Origin: Prorocentrum cordatum
Lineage: Eukaryota > Sar > Dinophyceae > Prorocentrales > Prorocentraceae
DNA length: 35,000 nt
NCBI GenBank assembly: GCA_963575745.1
Contig: CAUYUJ010015742.1
Span: 127,501-162,500, forward strand
Direction: 5' to 3'
Of the stretch, positions 10,211-20,021 are shown in pieces. The translations under genes and the position numbers were made by a program. The notes under the pieces were generated by a model. That model searched no databases and was not told the origin of the DNA. It was given only the letters and a program-made list of their open reading frames with translations. Within the stretch, counting starts at the first letter, position 1. The number at the start of each line of letters is the position of its first letter.

Positions 10211-11395
10211 AGCGCATTGTTTTTGGGTTCGCGCTGGCTGACGTGTTCCTTCTGTGGAATTAGGGGCGGTGGCTCCCAGAGTTGGCCGCGGAGCTACCGC
10301 AAGATCTTTTAAGCTCCTCAGCTGGGGCTCCTTAGTTGTAAGCAGCTCAGGCGATCAGAAAGCGCGCCCGAGCCTGAGTCGCGCGCCCGAGGGCGAAGCA
10401 CGCACCCGAACGCGAAACGATCGCGGAAGGGGCCACAAGCAGCCCAGCATGCGCCAACAATTCAACTTGACAACACGCATTCGCGCCAGCATCTTGTATC
10501 GCCCATTCGTCGTGGGCAACGCAGCTAGATATCATCATGAACTATGGCTGGACATGGTTGTCCTTTGGTCCTGAGTCCTAGCGCGCCCTAGCCGCCTGGC
10601 CGAAAATCGGCTCTGATCATGCTCTCTTCCTGCCACTTCTAGTTTCTCTTTCGCCTACCCCCTGGTCACTGGGCAACCGCGGGCACGGCTCGGCCGACCC
10701 GCGGCCAGCTGCCTCGAGACCGCCGCGAATATCTGAAGGTAGTATACGGGAACACTCGGCTGGTTACTGGCTTGGGATTTGATCTTCACGGTGCGCATTT
10801 TTCCTCGCCCAGCTTTCCCGCCGCGCGCGGAATCATGCGCAGGTCAGCTACGAGGGGTCGAGGGCGGCACTGGTTTTGCTTGACTGCGTGGTGGGTGGGG
10901 GCATTGTTTCGGCAAGGCTGGGACACACCATTCCAGGGATGCTCGTGGGGTGTGGGGTACCCTCTCCTGGAGAGCAAAGCGCTCCTCCCGCTCTGTCATG
11001 TTCTCCCATTCCTCTCTGCTGGCCGTGCCCGCCTTCCGATCCGCCCGTTCGTCTCCTCCTTCCTCAGATCATGGGGTTCATGTTTTCCGCCAAGGGTGGC
11101 AGAGGAGGTTGAGGGGCCTCGCGGGTCTGCATGACCGAAATATTTGTTGCATCAGGGTGATGGCATGTGTTGCCACTTGTCGAGATCCAATGGTTCGTCC
11201 AGCCTTCGACGGAAATCCAATTGCACCACACAGCGCGACAAACTCTGGGCCCACCCATGCGTTCCCGACCACAGCGTCGGAATGGACGGGGAAGGTATCG
11301 ATCTGGCATGCAGGGGATGAGGGCTGATGCCTCTAACACATGTCTCGCTCCCGGCGCAAGTCGGCTTCACGCCCTCCTGCGCTGTCGTAGCTGAG
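10211..11395. other. No recognised gene
   Basis: This is mixed-composition DNA between the array and a pyrimidine-rich tract. Frames of 60-125 codons exist on both strands but overlap each other, and none shows a motif I recognise. No tandem structure or hairpin stands out. Confidence 0.5.
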
Positions 11396-11600
11396 CCGCC
11401 CCTCTCCTCCCCCCTCTTCCTACCTCCTCCCTCCTCTCTCCTCCCTCCTCCCCTCTCCCTCCTCCCTCTCCCCTCGCTCGGACACCATCGAGCTCGCCAG
11501 TCCGCCGCCTACATCTGAAAGAAATTGGCCGGTGCCTACCCACCGCCAGCGCCAGCACCCTTCTCCTCCACCTCCTCCTCCTCGGTCTCCCTCATAAACC
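11396..11600. repeat. Pyrimidine-rich tract
   Basis: CCTCCCTCCT-type DNA on the plus strand, similar in style to 1-240. No coding is supported. From 11601 to 12149 there are open frames on the minus strand but no motif I recognise. Confidence 0.6.
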
Positions 11601-12149
11601 ACCCCCTCGACCCCTCCGAGGGAGCGTTATGACCAGGATCTCGAGGAGGATCCAGCCGCGGGCAGCGGCGAGAGTCTCTAGGACCATGGAGGCCCAACAA
11701 ATAACGAAGAAGCAGCCAGAAATGCTCTCCCCCGTGCTCCTTATCCTTCCTCCTCCCCTTCACCTGGTTGTCGTCCTCCCTCTCCGCCCCACCCTGCTCC
11801 TCCTCCTTCGCCTCCTTTCTCCTCGGCAGACTTCCGACGCCGTTTTGTTGTGACGAGGCAGGCCTCCCAAACTCTCGACTGCACCCCTGGAACTGATCTT
11901 TTGTTGGTCCCAACGGCAGTTCCCCGGGGATAGCGAGTCGTCCTTTGTCCTTGTTGACGGCCCTATGTGCTCTAAAACGGCCTTCCAGGTTGTCAAAAGC
12001 CGGACTGTTCGAAGACACCTTGTATTTTCTCGCCGACCAAGACGCAGCATGTGGATCCTTGGACCTTCTCGTTCTCGTCTCTTCTTCCTCCTCCTCCTCC
12101 TCCTCCTAAGCTGCGCCATGGGGGCCGGCCGGCCAGCCCCGCCTTCCCT

Positions 12150-12261
12150 GGAGTGACGCTCCAACCGGCGGGCTTGTCGATGGCCAGGAAGTCGGTGTCC
12201 TTGTACAGCAGGCGCCGGGCGAGCCAGTCCTCGGAGCCAGGAGGAGGTCCAGGGATCGAGG
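12150..12261 (-). CDS. Exon-like fragment of an RluA-type pseudouridine synthase (N-terminal catalytic-domain motif)
   Basis: Read on the minus strand, a pyrimidine-rich run ending in TTTTCTGCAG (12276-12262) is followed by an open stretch containing LLYKDTDFLAIDKPAGWSV. This matches the motif at the start of the catalytic domain of RluA-family rRNA/tRNA uridine isomerases, usually (h)YEDd.hllvvdKPaG..vhp. The stretch breaks into Gly-rich, repeat-derived sequence after about 12150, so it is best read as one internal exon with a donor near there; AG|GG or GG|GA are the options and neither is canonical. The next family landmark, HRLD with the catalytic Asp, was not found downstream in the window, so the gene is incomplete here. 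Same-strand S4 exons lie at 25378-26139. The motif match is strong; the exon ends and the link to the S4 exons are inference. Confidence 0.6.
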
Positions 12262-12307
12262 CTGCAGAAAACGAAAACGAGGAGAAGGAGGAGGAGGACG
12301 AAGGCGA

Positions 12308-12326
12308 CGATGATGACGATGATGAC

Positions 12327-12419
<93 letters not shown>

Positions 12420-12434
12420 GGTGATGATGCTAAT

Positions 12435-12466
<32 letters not shown>

Positions 12467-12510
12467 TGCTGATGTTGCTGATGATGACGACGATGATCAT
12501 GATGGTGGTT

Positions 12511-12545
<35 letters not shown>

Positions 12546-12701
12546 TGTTCTTAGGATGCTGACTCTCATGACGACGATGATGATGATGGTTATGCTGCTG
12601 CTGATGATGATGACTATGACCGCGATGATGATGCTGATGCTGATGCTGATGACGATGAAGACAGCGATGATGATGCTGATGATGGTGATGCTGATGATCC
12701 T

Positions 12702-12750
<49 letters not shown>

Positions 12751-12751
12751 C

Positions 12752-12804
<53 letters not shown>

Positions 12805-12890
12805 GTGATGGTGTTGGTGACGGTGATGATGACCATGACGATGATGGTGTTGGTGACGGTGATGATGACGATGACGATGGCGATGGTGCT
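12308..12890. repeat. GAT/ATG-rich microsatellite complex
   Basis: Long GAT runs at 12308-12400, a GGT run at about 12405-12423, and a second pure GAT block at about 12706-12804 are joined by interrupted GAT/GAC/GCT repeats. Translation gives poly-Asp, poly-Met or poly-His in the three frames, hence the long but meaningless open frames on both strands. Confidence 0.95.
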
Positions 12891-12964
12891 CAGAACCTCC
12901 CGACGGCCTTGGTTTGACTGCTCTTAGCCTGTGCGGTCGGTCAGCAACCAATGAGGATGACGAT

Positions 12965-13350
12965 GGTGGTGGTGGTGGTGGTGGTGGTAATGGCGATGAT
13001 GCATGGTGATGGTGATGAGGAGAATCGAAAGAAGGATGCTCCCTCCACCCTCCTTCCCTGCCTTGGAGGGTGCACTTTCGAGCTGCCCCCCGGGTCCTTC
13101 CTGGGCTCGGCCGCCGCCCGGGCAGAAGCCCGCCTGTCCGAACGGGCTCCGTGCAAAGTGAAGGGGTGGGGTCGGCGGCTGCAGGAAGGGGGGGTGTGAG
13201 GAGGACGAGGAAGGGGAGGGGGGGGGGGAAGGCGGAGGAGGGGGGGGGGAGGATGAAGCAGGAAGGGGCGGGAGGGGATGAAGAGAGAGAGAGAGAGAGA
13301 CAGAGCGAGAGAGAGAGAACGAGAGAGAGAGAGAGAGAGAAAAAAAAAAG
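12965..13350. repeat. GGT, G-rich and GA microsatellites
   Basis: GGT units at 12965-12990 are followed by a purine-rich stretch with poly-G runs (13196-13260) and interrupted (GA)n at about 13282-13350. A CTGCAG preceded by pyrimidines on the minus strand near 13182 could be a splice acceptor, but the sequence behind it matches no family I know. Confidence 0.75.
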
Positions 13351-13527
13351 AGAGAGAAAGACAGAAGGGATAGCATGAAGCTGACACTCATGATGATGGG
13401 AGAGGGGGGAATTTGCTAGGCGCTGCAGCCTGCAAGCCTCCGAAGCCAGCCCAGGATTCACAGACAGGAAAAGGGACCGCAAACGGCGGGGAGCCCAGTG
13501 AGGCTCCAAACCAAAACTGACTAAACA

Positions 13528-14110
13528 TCAGGCGGCGAGCCCGTCCCTGAGTCCGACTCGCGGTGGAGAGCGCTTCCGAGTTCTGAGAGCCGTGTGCTGG
13601 GCTTTCGTGAGCGAGAGGCGGCCGTGTGCGACAGATAGGCGCTCCTGGGCCAAGATCAGTGGGGGGTCCTCGGCAAATTTGCCGCACTCGCTACAGAAAA
13701 CGGCAGCTCCTCCTCCTGCTCCTCCTCCTCCTCCTTCCCCTCCTCCTCCTCCTCCTCCTCCTCCTCCTCCCCCTCCTCCTCCCCTTTTGCCAGAGCGCAT
13801 GGGATTGGTGCAACCTGTGGCCTCGCCAGGCCTTGCCTCGAGACTCGGGCTGGGTGGCCGGGGCCACCTCGTGACGCGGAAGAGCTGCTCGTCGAACGGA
13901 GGTAAGGAAGCACACCTCGGCGGGAGGCGGACGCACACGCGAGCAGGGGCCGCGGGCAGTGATGCAAGGGAATTGCGAGCCGCACGCCTGGACGCAAGTC
14001 GAGAGAGACACTGACTGTGGGACTTCAACACGGTTCTGCCACAAAGCCTGCAACTCCACCCCCTGGGACATGTCTTTCCAGGAGTGCGAAGCAACCTTAG
14101 GAACACGCTG
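13528..14110 (-). pseudogene. Retrotransposon copy 2, C-terminal zinc-ribbon remnants
   Basis: WSCRLCGR (about 14070-14047) and VFCSECGKFAEDPP (about 13701-13660) are CxxC half-ribbons like those in the C-terminal part of copy 1. The last frame ends at a stop at 13528 after a Lys/Arg-rich tail. A (CTC)n microsatellite at about 13706-13785 interrupts the region between the ribbons. Confidence 0.6.
13697..13795. repeat. (CTC)n microsatellite in the 3' part of retrotransposon copy 2
   Basis: CTC/CCT units with a few substitutions lie on the plus strand (GGA on the coding strand of the element). This is one of several GGA expansions in or next to the two retrotransposon copies. Confidence 0.9.
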
Positions 14111-14389
14111 CAGCGTGGCCGCATTCCTCTGGACCTTCGGGACCTTCGCGGGTGTGAGCGCGCGGTCGGGATCCCTTGGGGAGCTGGCCGCAGCGACCCA
14201 ACGCGAGGCATGGCGACGCAGACTAGACTCGGCCCTGGTTGAGGAGGGCATAGGCGCGCTCTGCGCGCGGGGAGCGCGCTCCTCAGCCGAGCCGTCGACC
14301 ACCGTGTTGGCGTGGACTGCACCTGTCTGATCGGACCCGCCGAGCCTGGCGAAGTTCGTTTCGTCCCCGGCAGGATGAGAAGACACAGT

Positions 14390-14595
14390 GCGGCATTCTC
14401 GAGCCTCACGCAGTGGCGTCTCTTCTGCACATGGGCCCACACGTGGTTCGCATGGTCCGAGAGAGTGGTTAGCCCAACATCGTGGTGGCCAGCCGATGCA
14501 CTTCAACCGACGCTAACAACTCAGCACGCGGAACCGTCTGCTTAGAGCTGTCCACCAGAGGCGTGCACACATAGACCCACGCGCGCTGGATGGCA
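14390..14595 (-). pseudogene. Retrotransposon copy 2, RNase H-like remnant
   Basis: VDSSKQTVPRAELLASVEV (about 14553-14497) matches copy 1 DSSRQSVPRAELTTLVEIV, and after a frame change DHANHVWAHVQKRRHCVRLE (about 14467-14408) matches copy 1 DHINHVKAYDKGRNHCLHLA. These are the Glu-bearing helix and the following Asp-bearing strand of an RNase H fold. A stop between them and the frame change show decay. Confidence 0.7.
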
Positions 14596-15239
14596 GACGC
14601 AAGACGGATGACTTCTCAGACGGCACGGCGCAACATTGGCTGCTTGTGGTGACCTCCCGAACCATCAGCAGCATGGACTCCTTCCGGCAATGGCCACGCT
14701 CCTCACCGCAGAGCCATTCAAGCTCTCGGGACCCAGGAGGGGGAGGGAGCTCAAGCCACGAGGGGGGGAGATACGACCACGCGACCAGAGCATGGGGGCC
14801 TGCTCAACCTCCTCCAGAGGCTGGTGCGCCAGGTGATTGGTCTCGACCACTTAGGGGCTGGGGGGGGTCCCGTGCCCGCAGACGCCGCCCGCTCGGGCGA
14901 AAAAGAGGAATGCGTGGGCATTTCCAGTGGCGGAGCGCGATGGGCAACGGGGATCCCTTGAAAAACGCTGGCGCACGTCGTCCGCTGGGTATTCGGCCTT
15001 AAAACCTCCGGGATTCGGTCCGATGTCCTCCGCAAGCCACAATGGCGGACCATCGTTCTGAGGATTCCGAGCGCTCCGCCAACGCCGGAACATGCTGAAA
15101 ACAAGCACAACCCCCCCACCTCCGTCGAGATGCTTCGAGGCCCGGGGGCAGGGTCGAGACTCGATGGTGGCCTCGAGAGCGTCCAGGAGACGTGTGGGTG
15201 GCGCGGTTCCTTGGTCGACCAACCCCGATCGACGCCGAC

Positions 15240-15455
15240 AGGCCCGCGCAAACTGTCGAGCGTCGGGAACTCCCAACATGGGAAGATGAGCGAGGCCGGA
15301 TCGGCCCCAAGGGGCCCTCGGACTTGGGTCCAGCCTCGAGGCGCACGGGCAAAGGAGGACTCCTTCCAGAGCCCCCGAATCCCCTCGGCAGGGCCGTGGG
15401 GCGAGGAAACCTCGGCGAACCAAGCCGCAACAAGCTTCCGAATACGGGGTCCAAG
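15240..15455 (-). pseudogene. Retrotransposon copy 2, post-RT connection segment
   Basis: GPRIRKLVAAWFAEVSS and, further on, GWTQVRGPLGADPASLIF correspond to the copy 1 residues QVHIRRLVATWLGRL and GWSWVRGPLSALQASLLHIG, in the same order and spacing. The downstream zinc-motif region (about 15100-14930) is present only as blurred, frameshifted sequence. Confidence 0.65.
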
Positions 15456-15504
15456 GGCCCCTCCCAGCACCGGAATAGAAGAACACATTACCACAAGAAG
15501 CATA

Positions 15505-15655
15505 AACTTTTGGCGCTGCGCGCGGACTTATCTGGATCTGCGCTGGAGCCCCCTCCCTGGCGCGCGGAGCGTGCCAGGGGCGGCGCCGGAGGCGCCGCCA
15601 GGGGGGCCCCAGCGCGGATCCAAGAAATCCGCGGAGCGACAACCATTTGTGCTTA
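15505..15655. repeat. Foldback (inverted repeat) sequence within retrotransposon copy 2
   Basis: The left arm contains GGATCTGCGCTGGAGCCCCC (15535-15554). The right arm, reverse-complemented, contains GGATCCGCGCTGGGGCCCCC (near 15620-15601). Outward of these, CGCGGACTTATCT pairs with CGCGGATTTCT. The arms are about 50 bp with scattered mismatches, and the centre is a shorter GGCGCC-rich hairpin near 15578-15600. It has no counterpart in copy 1, so it is an insertion. Confidence 0.65.
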
Positions 15656-15865
15656 TGTGGCCTTTTCTTCTTCTTCTTCTTCGACGAGCCAGGCTCTGGT
15701 CGCCGTGGTGGCGCAGGGGCCTGTCGTTGGGGGCACGTGCTTCCCGGGCGGGCCCTGGCCGCGCAGCACGAGCGCAGGGTGCCGGGGGGGCCCAGGCCGT
15801 GGATCCCTCGGGGGCCCACGCCGCCCCGGGGAAGCTTTCGTGAGATCAAGCTCGGTGGCCTTGGG

Positions 15866-15989
15866 AGGGGGAGGAGGGGGAGGAGGAGGAGGAGGAGGAG
15901 GAGGAGGAGGAGGAGGAGGAGGAGGAGGAGGAGGAGGAGGAGGAGGGGGAGGAGGAGGAGGAGGAGGAGGAGGAGGAGGAGGAGGAGAG
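15866..15989. repeat. (GGA)n microsatellite interrupting retrotransposon copy 2
   Basis: About 40 GGA units with a few extra G lie on the plus strand. They sit exactly where RT motif C (xVDD) should be on the minus strand, so expansion or replacement-type insertion destroyed the palm of the RT. Confidence 0.95.
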
Positions 15990-16115
15990 GCTCGTGCAAC
16001 AAAAAACTCTCGCTTGGGAAGCAGCTTGCCCGCGACCCGCCAGGATGCCGCCTCCTGGCTGGGAACCAGGGTGTACCGTTCTGTCGAGGGTGAGGAGATG
16101 GGGGCCGAGGTGCAC
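15988..16115 (-). pseudogene. Retrotransposon copy 2, RT motif B fragment
   Basis: GPHLLTLDRTVHPGSQPGGG followed by ILAGRGQAASQARVFC aligns with copy 1 residues around LTLDQAVHRGVLPSGGVLPG and CGQAVSLSRACLY. This is the RT motif with the conserved Gln that positions the template. Immediately after it the frame runs into a GGA microsatellite, and the catalytic xVDD motif that should follow is missing. Confidence 0.7.
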
Positions 16116-16276
16116 GTTCAGGGCACAAGTGAGGAGGCGGATTGGGTAATTAATCTAGCTTGTTGGAGGCCTTCACCAGATCTGGCAAATGAGCTATGCC
16201 GTAAAACTCACGCATCTCCAACGCTCTTCCCGCCACAGAGAAACGTCCAATAACGCTGACTCTCCCCTCCGACTCG

Positions 16277-16800
16277 TCAATCCAACCACCGTTCTCGGCT
16301 GAGCTGCCAACCGTTTTGTCCTGGGGGGCGTGACTGGAACTGTCCCGCGCTTCTATCATCTGCTTCCTGATGCGAAAAAAGCAACGGGTAACAAACACCT
16401 AGCATGGCAATCAGACGCAAACCTCCGTCGTCCCTATCAATGATACCGATCATTTTAGAGAACTCTCGATATGAAACTGCAGCCTGCAGCTCAAGCGCCG
16501 TGGGCAGGCCGGCCAGAGCAACGAATCGTCCTGGGAAGGGGGGGTCATTGACCAGGCGCGGGGGCATACCATCCAAGCCCCTGCCGCGGCGATCGGGAAC
16601 AGACCTCAGAGCCTCTCTCACCTGGTCAGCGCTGATGGGTGCCATGGGTTTAGATCCTAAGGCAGCAACTCTCCGCGAGGACAAGGTCTCCACTGCGTCC
16701 GCCCTGCTGCGATGACTCCAGATCTCGCTCCGCGCTTCCCCTTCCGCCCCTGAGCGATCCACTGGTGTGGTGGCTGGGCGGCCGTGAAAGTTCGGTCCCT
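16277..16800 (-). pseudogene. Retrotransposon copy 2, reverse transcriptase fingers
   Basis: ISADQVREALRSVPDRRGRG, then LDGMPPRLV, then (after about 50 residues) DRDDGGLRLIAMLGV match the copy 1 stretch with LDAALKSMPDGPGRGPDLIP and KPDGGFRPIALMGF. These are the RT finger motifs that precede palm motif A. The palm motif A region (expected Asp and Tyr/Phe-Asp) is not readable downstream, and the next recognisable part is motif B at 16115. The enzyme is therefore inactive. It lies in its own frame, separated by stops from both neighbours. Confidence 0.7.
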
Positions 16801-16994
16801 CGCGCGCCCCCGAAAAGTCCCCTGGGGAGGCGACGCGCGGGGGCCGCCGACTTTTTGAGAGCCTCGCCCAGCCGGGCCTCTCACCTGGACCTGGCAGCGT
16901 TGTGAGCTTGGTTGGATGCCTTGATCCCCTTGGCAGTGGCCTCATCCGTTATCGGCTGGAGACTCTCGACCGACGCGTGGCGGAGTTGGCGGAG

Positions 16995-17531
16995 TCAGGC
17001 GGCCTGCCTAGAGAGACCGGCGGCCTCCCGAGCATCGGGCGGGTCCAAAGCCCCTGGGGGGACAAGGGATTCCAGACTGGCCGCGTGACTCCAAACTGGA
17101 GCCGAGCAAACACCTCGAGGCAACGTGAGCTCATCGGGCCCCCTTCTGGGACCGCCAAGGCCGGCGGGCAAAACGAGCCGAGAAGCGAGAGGCTGCCGGA
17201 AGCATGCGTGGCGGTCCACCAGCGGGGCCTTGCAGGCCCTGGGAGGCTGAGGCCCCCCGTGCACGTGGAGGCCAGCCTGTTCACGGCAGCCCTTTCCCAG
17301 CACGAGTGGCCAGCTCCGACGCGCGCGACCGGAGAGACAGCGAACGGTCCAGAGCCCGGGCCGCGGGTAGAGCGTCGCGCTGCTGGTCCAAGATCTGGAA
17401 CCCCCCAAATTACTTCTGAATTTGCCGGGCCCAGAACGGAGCAAGGCCGCGGCACGATACGTCGCCTCTTCCCAAGACACATCCAAGGTCAGAGACACAC
17501 CGGCAGCAATGTGAAGGGCTTCGGGCGTCAT
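16995..17531 (-). pseudogene. Retrotransposon copy 2, endonuclease-RT linker
   Basis: An open stretch of about 178 codons sits between the endonuclease and RT pieces. GVSLTLDVSWEEA near its start is in the position where copy 1 has SVALSARLSEWILAVELE, a weak but collinear similarity. The rest is Pro/Arg/Gly-rich with no known domain. It is included only because its neighbours on both sides belong to the element. Confidence 0.35.
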
Positions 17532-17725
17532 GGCCCTGAGCCCTTCGACGAGGCGAAGAGAGGAGTCGATGGCGAACTCGAGGGCGAGATGCGTGGCCCG
17601 CGGGGCCGGCAGTCGACTCCGCCAGCGCGAGCAGACTGGGCAAACTCGGAAGATGCTAAAGCGAAATCTAGTCTGCTGACAATCTCTCTGGCACCTTTAC
17701 GCGCCGCCTCCACGTTATGCGCGAC

Positions 17726-18520
17726 CTAGCGCAAACTGGGGTCTGCGAAGAGCCCCGACCTGGAGATGTCCCCGATGGTGTTCTGCCCGTCTTTCATTAT
17801 GCCGACTGTCCCTGCTATCTGGCTGACCCTGGCCCTGGCCCGGCACAGCACCCCCGCATGTTTGCCACTTGGGCAGGCACCGCTGACCGAGTGGGCGGGG
17901 GCGCGGGTCAGCTCGACGCGACGCGGACGGATGTTCGCCTGCCGCCATCTGGAGCGCGAACTCTTGGACCGGCCTCCTGAATCCTCAAGAGACATTATGG
18001 AAAGGCCCGCACGAGACCTCGCCAGGACTGCAACGCCTGCCACCGCCTTCCAACCGAGGCGGTTCAGCGGGTCGCCGTGAAAAATATAATGTCAGAACCC
18101 GTCTCGGCAAGCCAGCGTTCGGCCTTCGGGCCCCACTGGGGCATGTTGCCCCAGGAAATCTTCAGGAACGCGGGGTGCTCGTGCTCCTTTTCGCCTTGGC
18201 TGGTGGCTATGGTGGCTTGAAAGCCAGCAGTTGCCCCTCCCGGGGCTCGGGCCCCAGCGGTGGCTTCCTGCTGGGCGGCCGCCCGTGCGACGCGCGCCTC
18301 GGTGGCCTGGGGCTGGCGGGCGCGGCTGCGGCTGCTGACGCAGCGGCTGAGCCAGCGTCTCCGCCCGCCTCCTCCGCGAGAGGTCCGTCGCTGGGGGCCG
18401 CCCCTGGGGCTGCTGCTCTCTCCTCCTCGCCCGTCTTGCGCTTCGTCCTGAGCGGCGCGAGACGTTTGGCTCTCGCTCCTCGCGCAAGGCCTTCGTCTGG
18501 TCGCGAGCACCTTCCACATC
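17726..18520 (-). pseudogene. Retrotransposon copy 2, linker and start of APE-type endonuclease
   Basis: An Ala/Arg/Gln-rich linker (18520-18200) leads into FLKISWGNMPQWGPKAERWL and SDIIFFTATR (about 18175-18075). This has the layout of the first strand and helix of an exonuclease-endonuclease-phosphatase domain in dinoflagellate LINEs, where a Gln-Glu-Thr-His follows; here the Glu region reads TATR and is followed by a stop, so the metal-binding Glu appears lost. After a frame change, LGWKAVAGVAVLARSRAGL (about 18050-17995) resembles the next strand, usually GGVAILVR. Downstream endonuclease motifs are not recognisable. Confidence 0.5.
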
Positions 18521-18583
18521 CTGCCTGGGCAGTTGAAGTGCCATGGCGACGCGCTCGTCGAATCAAGTCTTTAGCTGCTTACG

Positions 18584-19195
18584 CTAGATGTCCGATGAGA
18601 AGTCGGGGTCGGTCGCCCAGCCGAGCGTGAGAGACGGGTGATCGGCCAGTGGCGCGCCGATGTGCGCTATGGACTTCTTGCCGGAGGATTGTCGCGCGGC
18701 AGCAGTCGCCCTTCTTCTTGGCCTCGGCAAGCTGGGCACATGGTGCTCGGGCGCCTGAGCCAGACGATCGGGCGCCGTGCGCATCTGGCCGTCCGCCGCC
18801 GACACCTCGGCCTCGGGCTTGGCCAGCGCGGGATGGGGGGGCTTCTTGACCAAGAACTGACCGAGGAGGGCGGCCGAAGCGGCCGGAGGCAACTCGGCTG
18901 CTGCCTTCTGGATGGCAGCAAATTGGACACCTCCGAATGCCGGCCTCACCAAACCCCCAGCAACTGCCGAGACCAAGGAAGGGTTGTCGGCGTCGGGCAT
19001 GAGGGTCACACTGCATCCGACGCAATGGCCGTGGGGAGATAGAAGGCGAGGATGCGTCCAATGGCAGGAGGACCACATGTAGACTTCGTTGCCCCTCTTC
19101 TTGGCGCGCACTGGCGTCCAATTGTTCCAGTGCGACGGTGTCTGCCCCGAGCCCTGGACGCGCGGCTGGAACTTGACCTGCGGCGCACGCGCCAT
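18584..19195 (-). pseudogene. Retrotransposon copy 2, N-terminal region with zinc-finger-like motif
   Basis: This is a 203-codon open stretch starting at an ATG at 19195, reading MARAPQVKFQPRV. Around residues 38-60 it has YMWSSCHWTH followed by HCVGC, which resembles the Cys/His finger seen near the N-terminus of dinoflagellate LINE proteins, although one of the expected Cys is not visible. The rest is Ala/Pro-rich. The start lies 41 bp from the end of an inverted-repeat element at 19236-19389. A frame change near 18584-18560 separates it from the endonuclease part, so it cannot be translated through. Function is inferred only from position in the element. Confidence 0.5.
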
Positions 19196-19235
19196 GACTG
19201 AGACTGAGTCTGGGGGCGAGGAGGGGCTTGTATTA

Positions 19236-19389
19236 GGTCGGTCCTGTCCCCCTGCAGGGGGATTTTGGGCGAAAGATGAGAAATACTCAAAACATGCACC
19301 CGAAATGCTTAAAAGTAGGCAAACAATAATCCCCAGACTATTTTTTGACTATTTTTGAACCTCCCTCCTGTAGAAGGACATGCCCGACT
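19236..19389. mobile_element. Terminal-inverted-repeat element, copy A (MITE-like, 154 bp)
   Basis: The left end GGTCGGTCCTGTCCCCCTGC and the right end GGAAGGACATGCCCGACT-like are inverted copies of about 26 bp with mismatches. The interior shares GATTTTGGGCGAAA, a run of A-rich CAAA motifs, and CTATTTTTTGACTATTTTTG with the element at 25442-25597. It has no coding capacity. It is flanked by TA on the left and GA on the right, compatible with a TA target site one copy of which has mutated. It lies just upstream of the N-terminal frame of retrotransposon copy 2. Confidence 0.8.
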
Positions 19390-19474
19390 GAAGGCTTGTA
19401 CCGTCGGGCTGCCGACGGGATCGTGGTCCCCTCAAAACGCTGAGAACTGCTGCGGGGCAGTGGTATCCACTGGC

Positions 19475-19984
19475 TCACCTGGGAGTCTTGCATCTTGAGC
19501 CAAAGCGGCTACGTGGATGAGGCGAGTGAGGAGGAGCATGAGGATGAGGATGAAGCGGAGGATGAGGAGGAGGAGCAGGAGGAGGAGGAGGAGAAGGAGG
19601 AGGAGGAAGAGGAAGAGGAGGAGGAAGAGGAGAAGGAGGAGGAGGAGGAGGAAGAGGAGGAAAAGGAGGAGGAGACGAGACGAGCGCTGGAGTCGCGAGT
19701 GCCTCACTGGTAGGCCCGCTCGAGCTCATTACGACGCGGTGTGGAGGCTGTGGTTTGAGATCACGGGAAGCGGAGTTATCACACATTCGTGCATGCAGCG
19801 TCGCCGAGGAGGACAAAGGAGGAGGAACATGACCCGAAGCAAGCCTTATTGCATGAAGCAGCTGTTCGTACTGATCCTCCGTTATCGAACGCGAGGGGTG
19901 CAAGGCGTTGAGATATGCCCACATGTGTACAAACGCTCCCCCGTCAACTTGATGCGGTACCTCGGTCCGGCAATCGGTTCCCAC
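19475..19984 (-). CDS. Unidentified open frame, possible exon at its N-terminal half
   Basis: This is a 169-codon frame on the minus strand. The first ~90 residues have mixed composition (for example FVHMWAYLNALHPSRSITED) and look coding. The last ~75 are Pro/Ser-rich translation of the purine-rich microsatellite at 19510-19681 and are not credible protein. No family is recognised. It lies directly downstream of cysteine-rich frames on the same strand and may belong to the same broken gene. Confidence 0.3.
   Translation of the reverse strand: MGTDCRTEVPHQVDGGAFVHMWAYLNALHPSRSITEDQYEQLLHAIRLASGHVPPPLSSSATLHARMCDNSASRDLKPQPPHRVVMSSSGPTSEALATPALVSSPPPFPPLPPPPPPSPLPPPLPLPPPPSPPPPPAPPPHPPLHPHPHAPPHSPHPRSRFGSRCKTPR
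19510..19681. repeat. GAG/GGA-rich microsatellite
   Basis: Interrupted GAG, GGA and GAA units on the plus strand read as poly-Glu in one frame and Arg-rich in another. No periodicity beyond 3 bp. Confidence 0.9.
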
Positions 19985-20021
19985 ATATAAGGTAACTAGG
20001 AAACTGCTCTGGCGCCAATAT

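Larger units (their letters stand above)
13528..19195 (-). mobile_element. Decayed non-LTR retrotransposon, copy 2 (dinoflagellate-type LINE)
   Basis: On the minus strand, fragments in three frames follow the order of a dinoflagellate LINE polyprotein. The order is a zinc-finger-like N-terminus (19195-18584), an Ala/Arg-rich linker, the start of an APE-type endonuclease (about 18190-17720), a linker, RT fingers (about 16660-16390), RT motif B (16115-15988), the post-RT connection (about 15455-15240), the zinc motif region, RNase H (about 14590-14390) and C-terminal zinc ribbons (about 14080-13640). Several segments align residue by residue with copy 1 at 29774-33736. Many stops and frameshifts, a GGA microsatellite and a foldback sequence interrupt it, so it is dead. 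No target-site duplication was found. Confidence 0.8.

Noticed and set aside
11078-11272. Minus-strand frame with mixed composition (VGNAWVGPEFVALCGAIG)
   Set aside because: It is short, overlaps equally open frames in two other registers, and has no recognisable motif or splice context.
12051-12927. Long poly-Asp, poly-Met and poly-His/Ile open frames on both strands
   Set aside because: They are translations of the GAT microsatellite; every frame is open, with no non-repetitive protein sequence.
13060-13190. Minus-strand exon behind CTGCAG at 13182
   Set aside because: The acceptor looks plausible, but the three frames give Pro/Arg/Gly-rich peptides with no family match, and the region is bounded by microsatellites.
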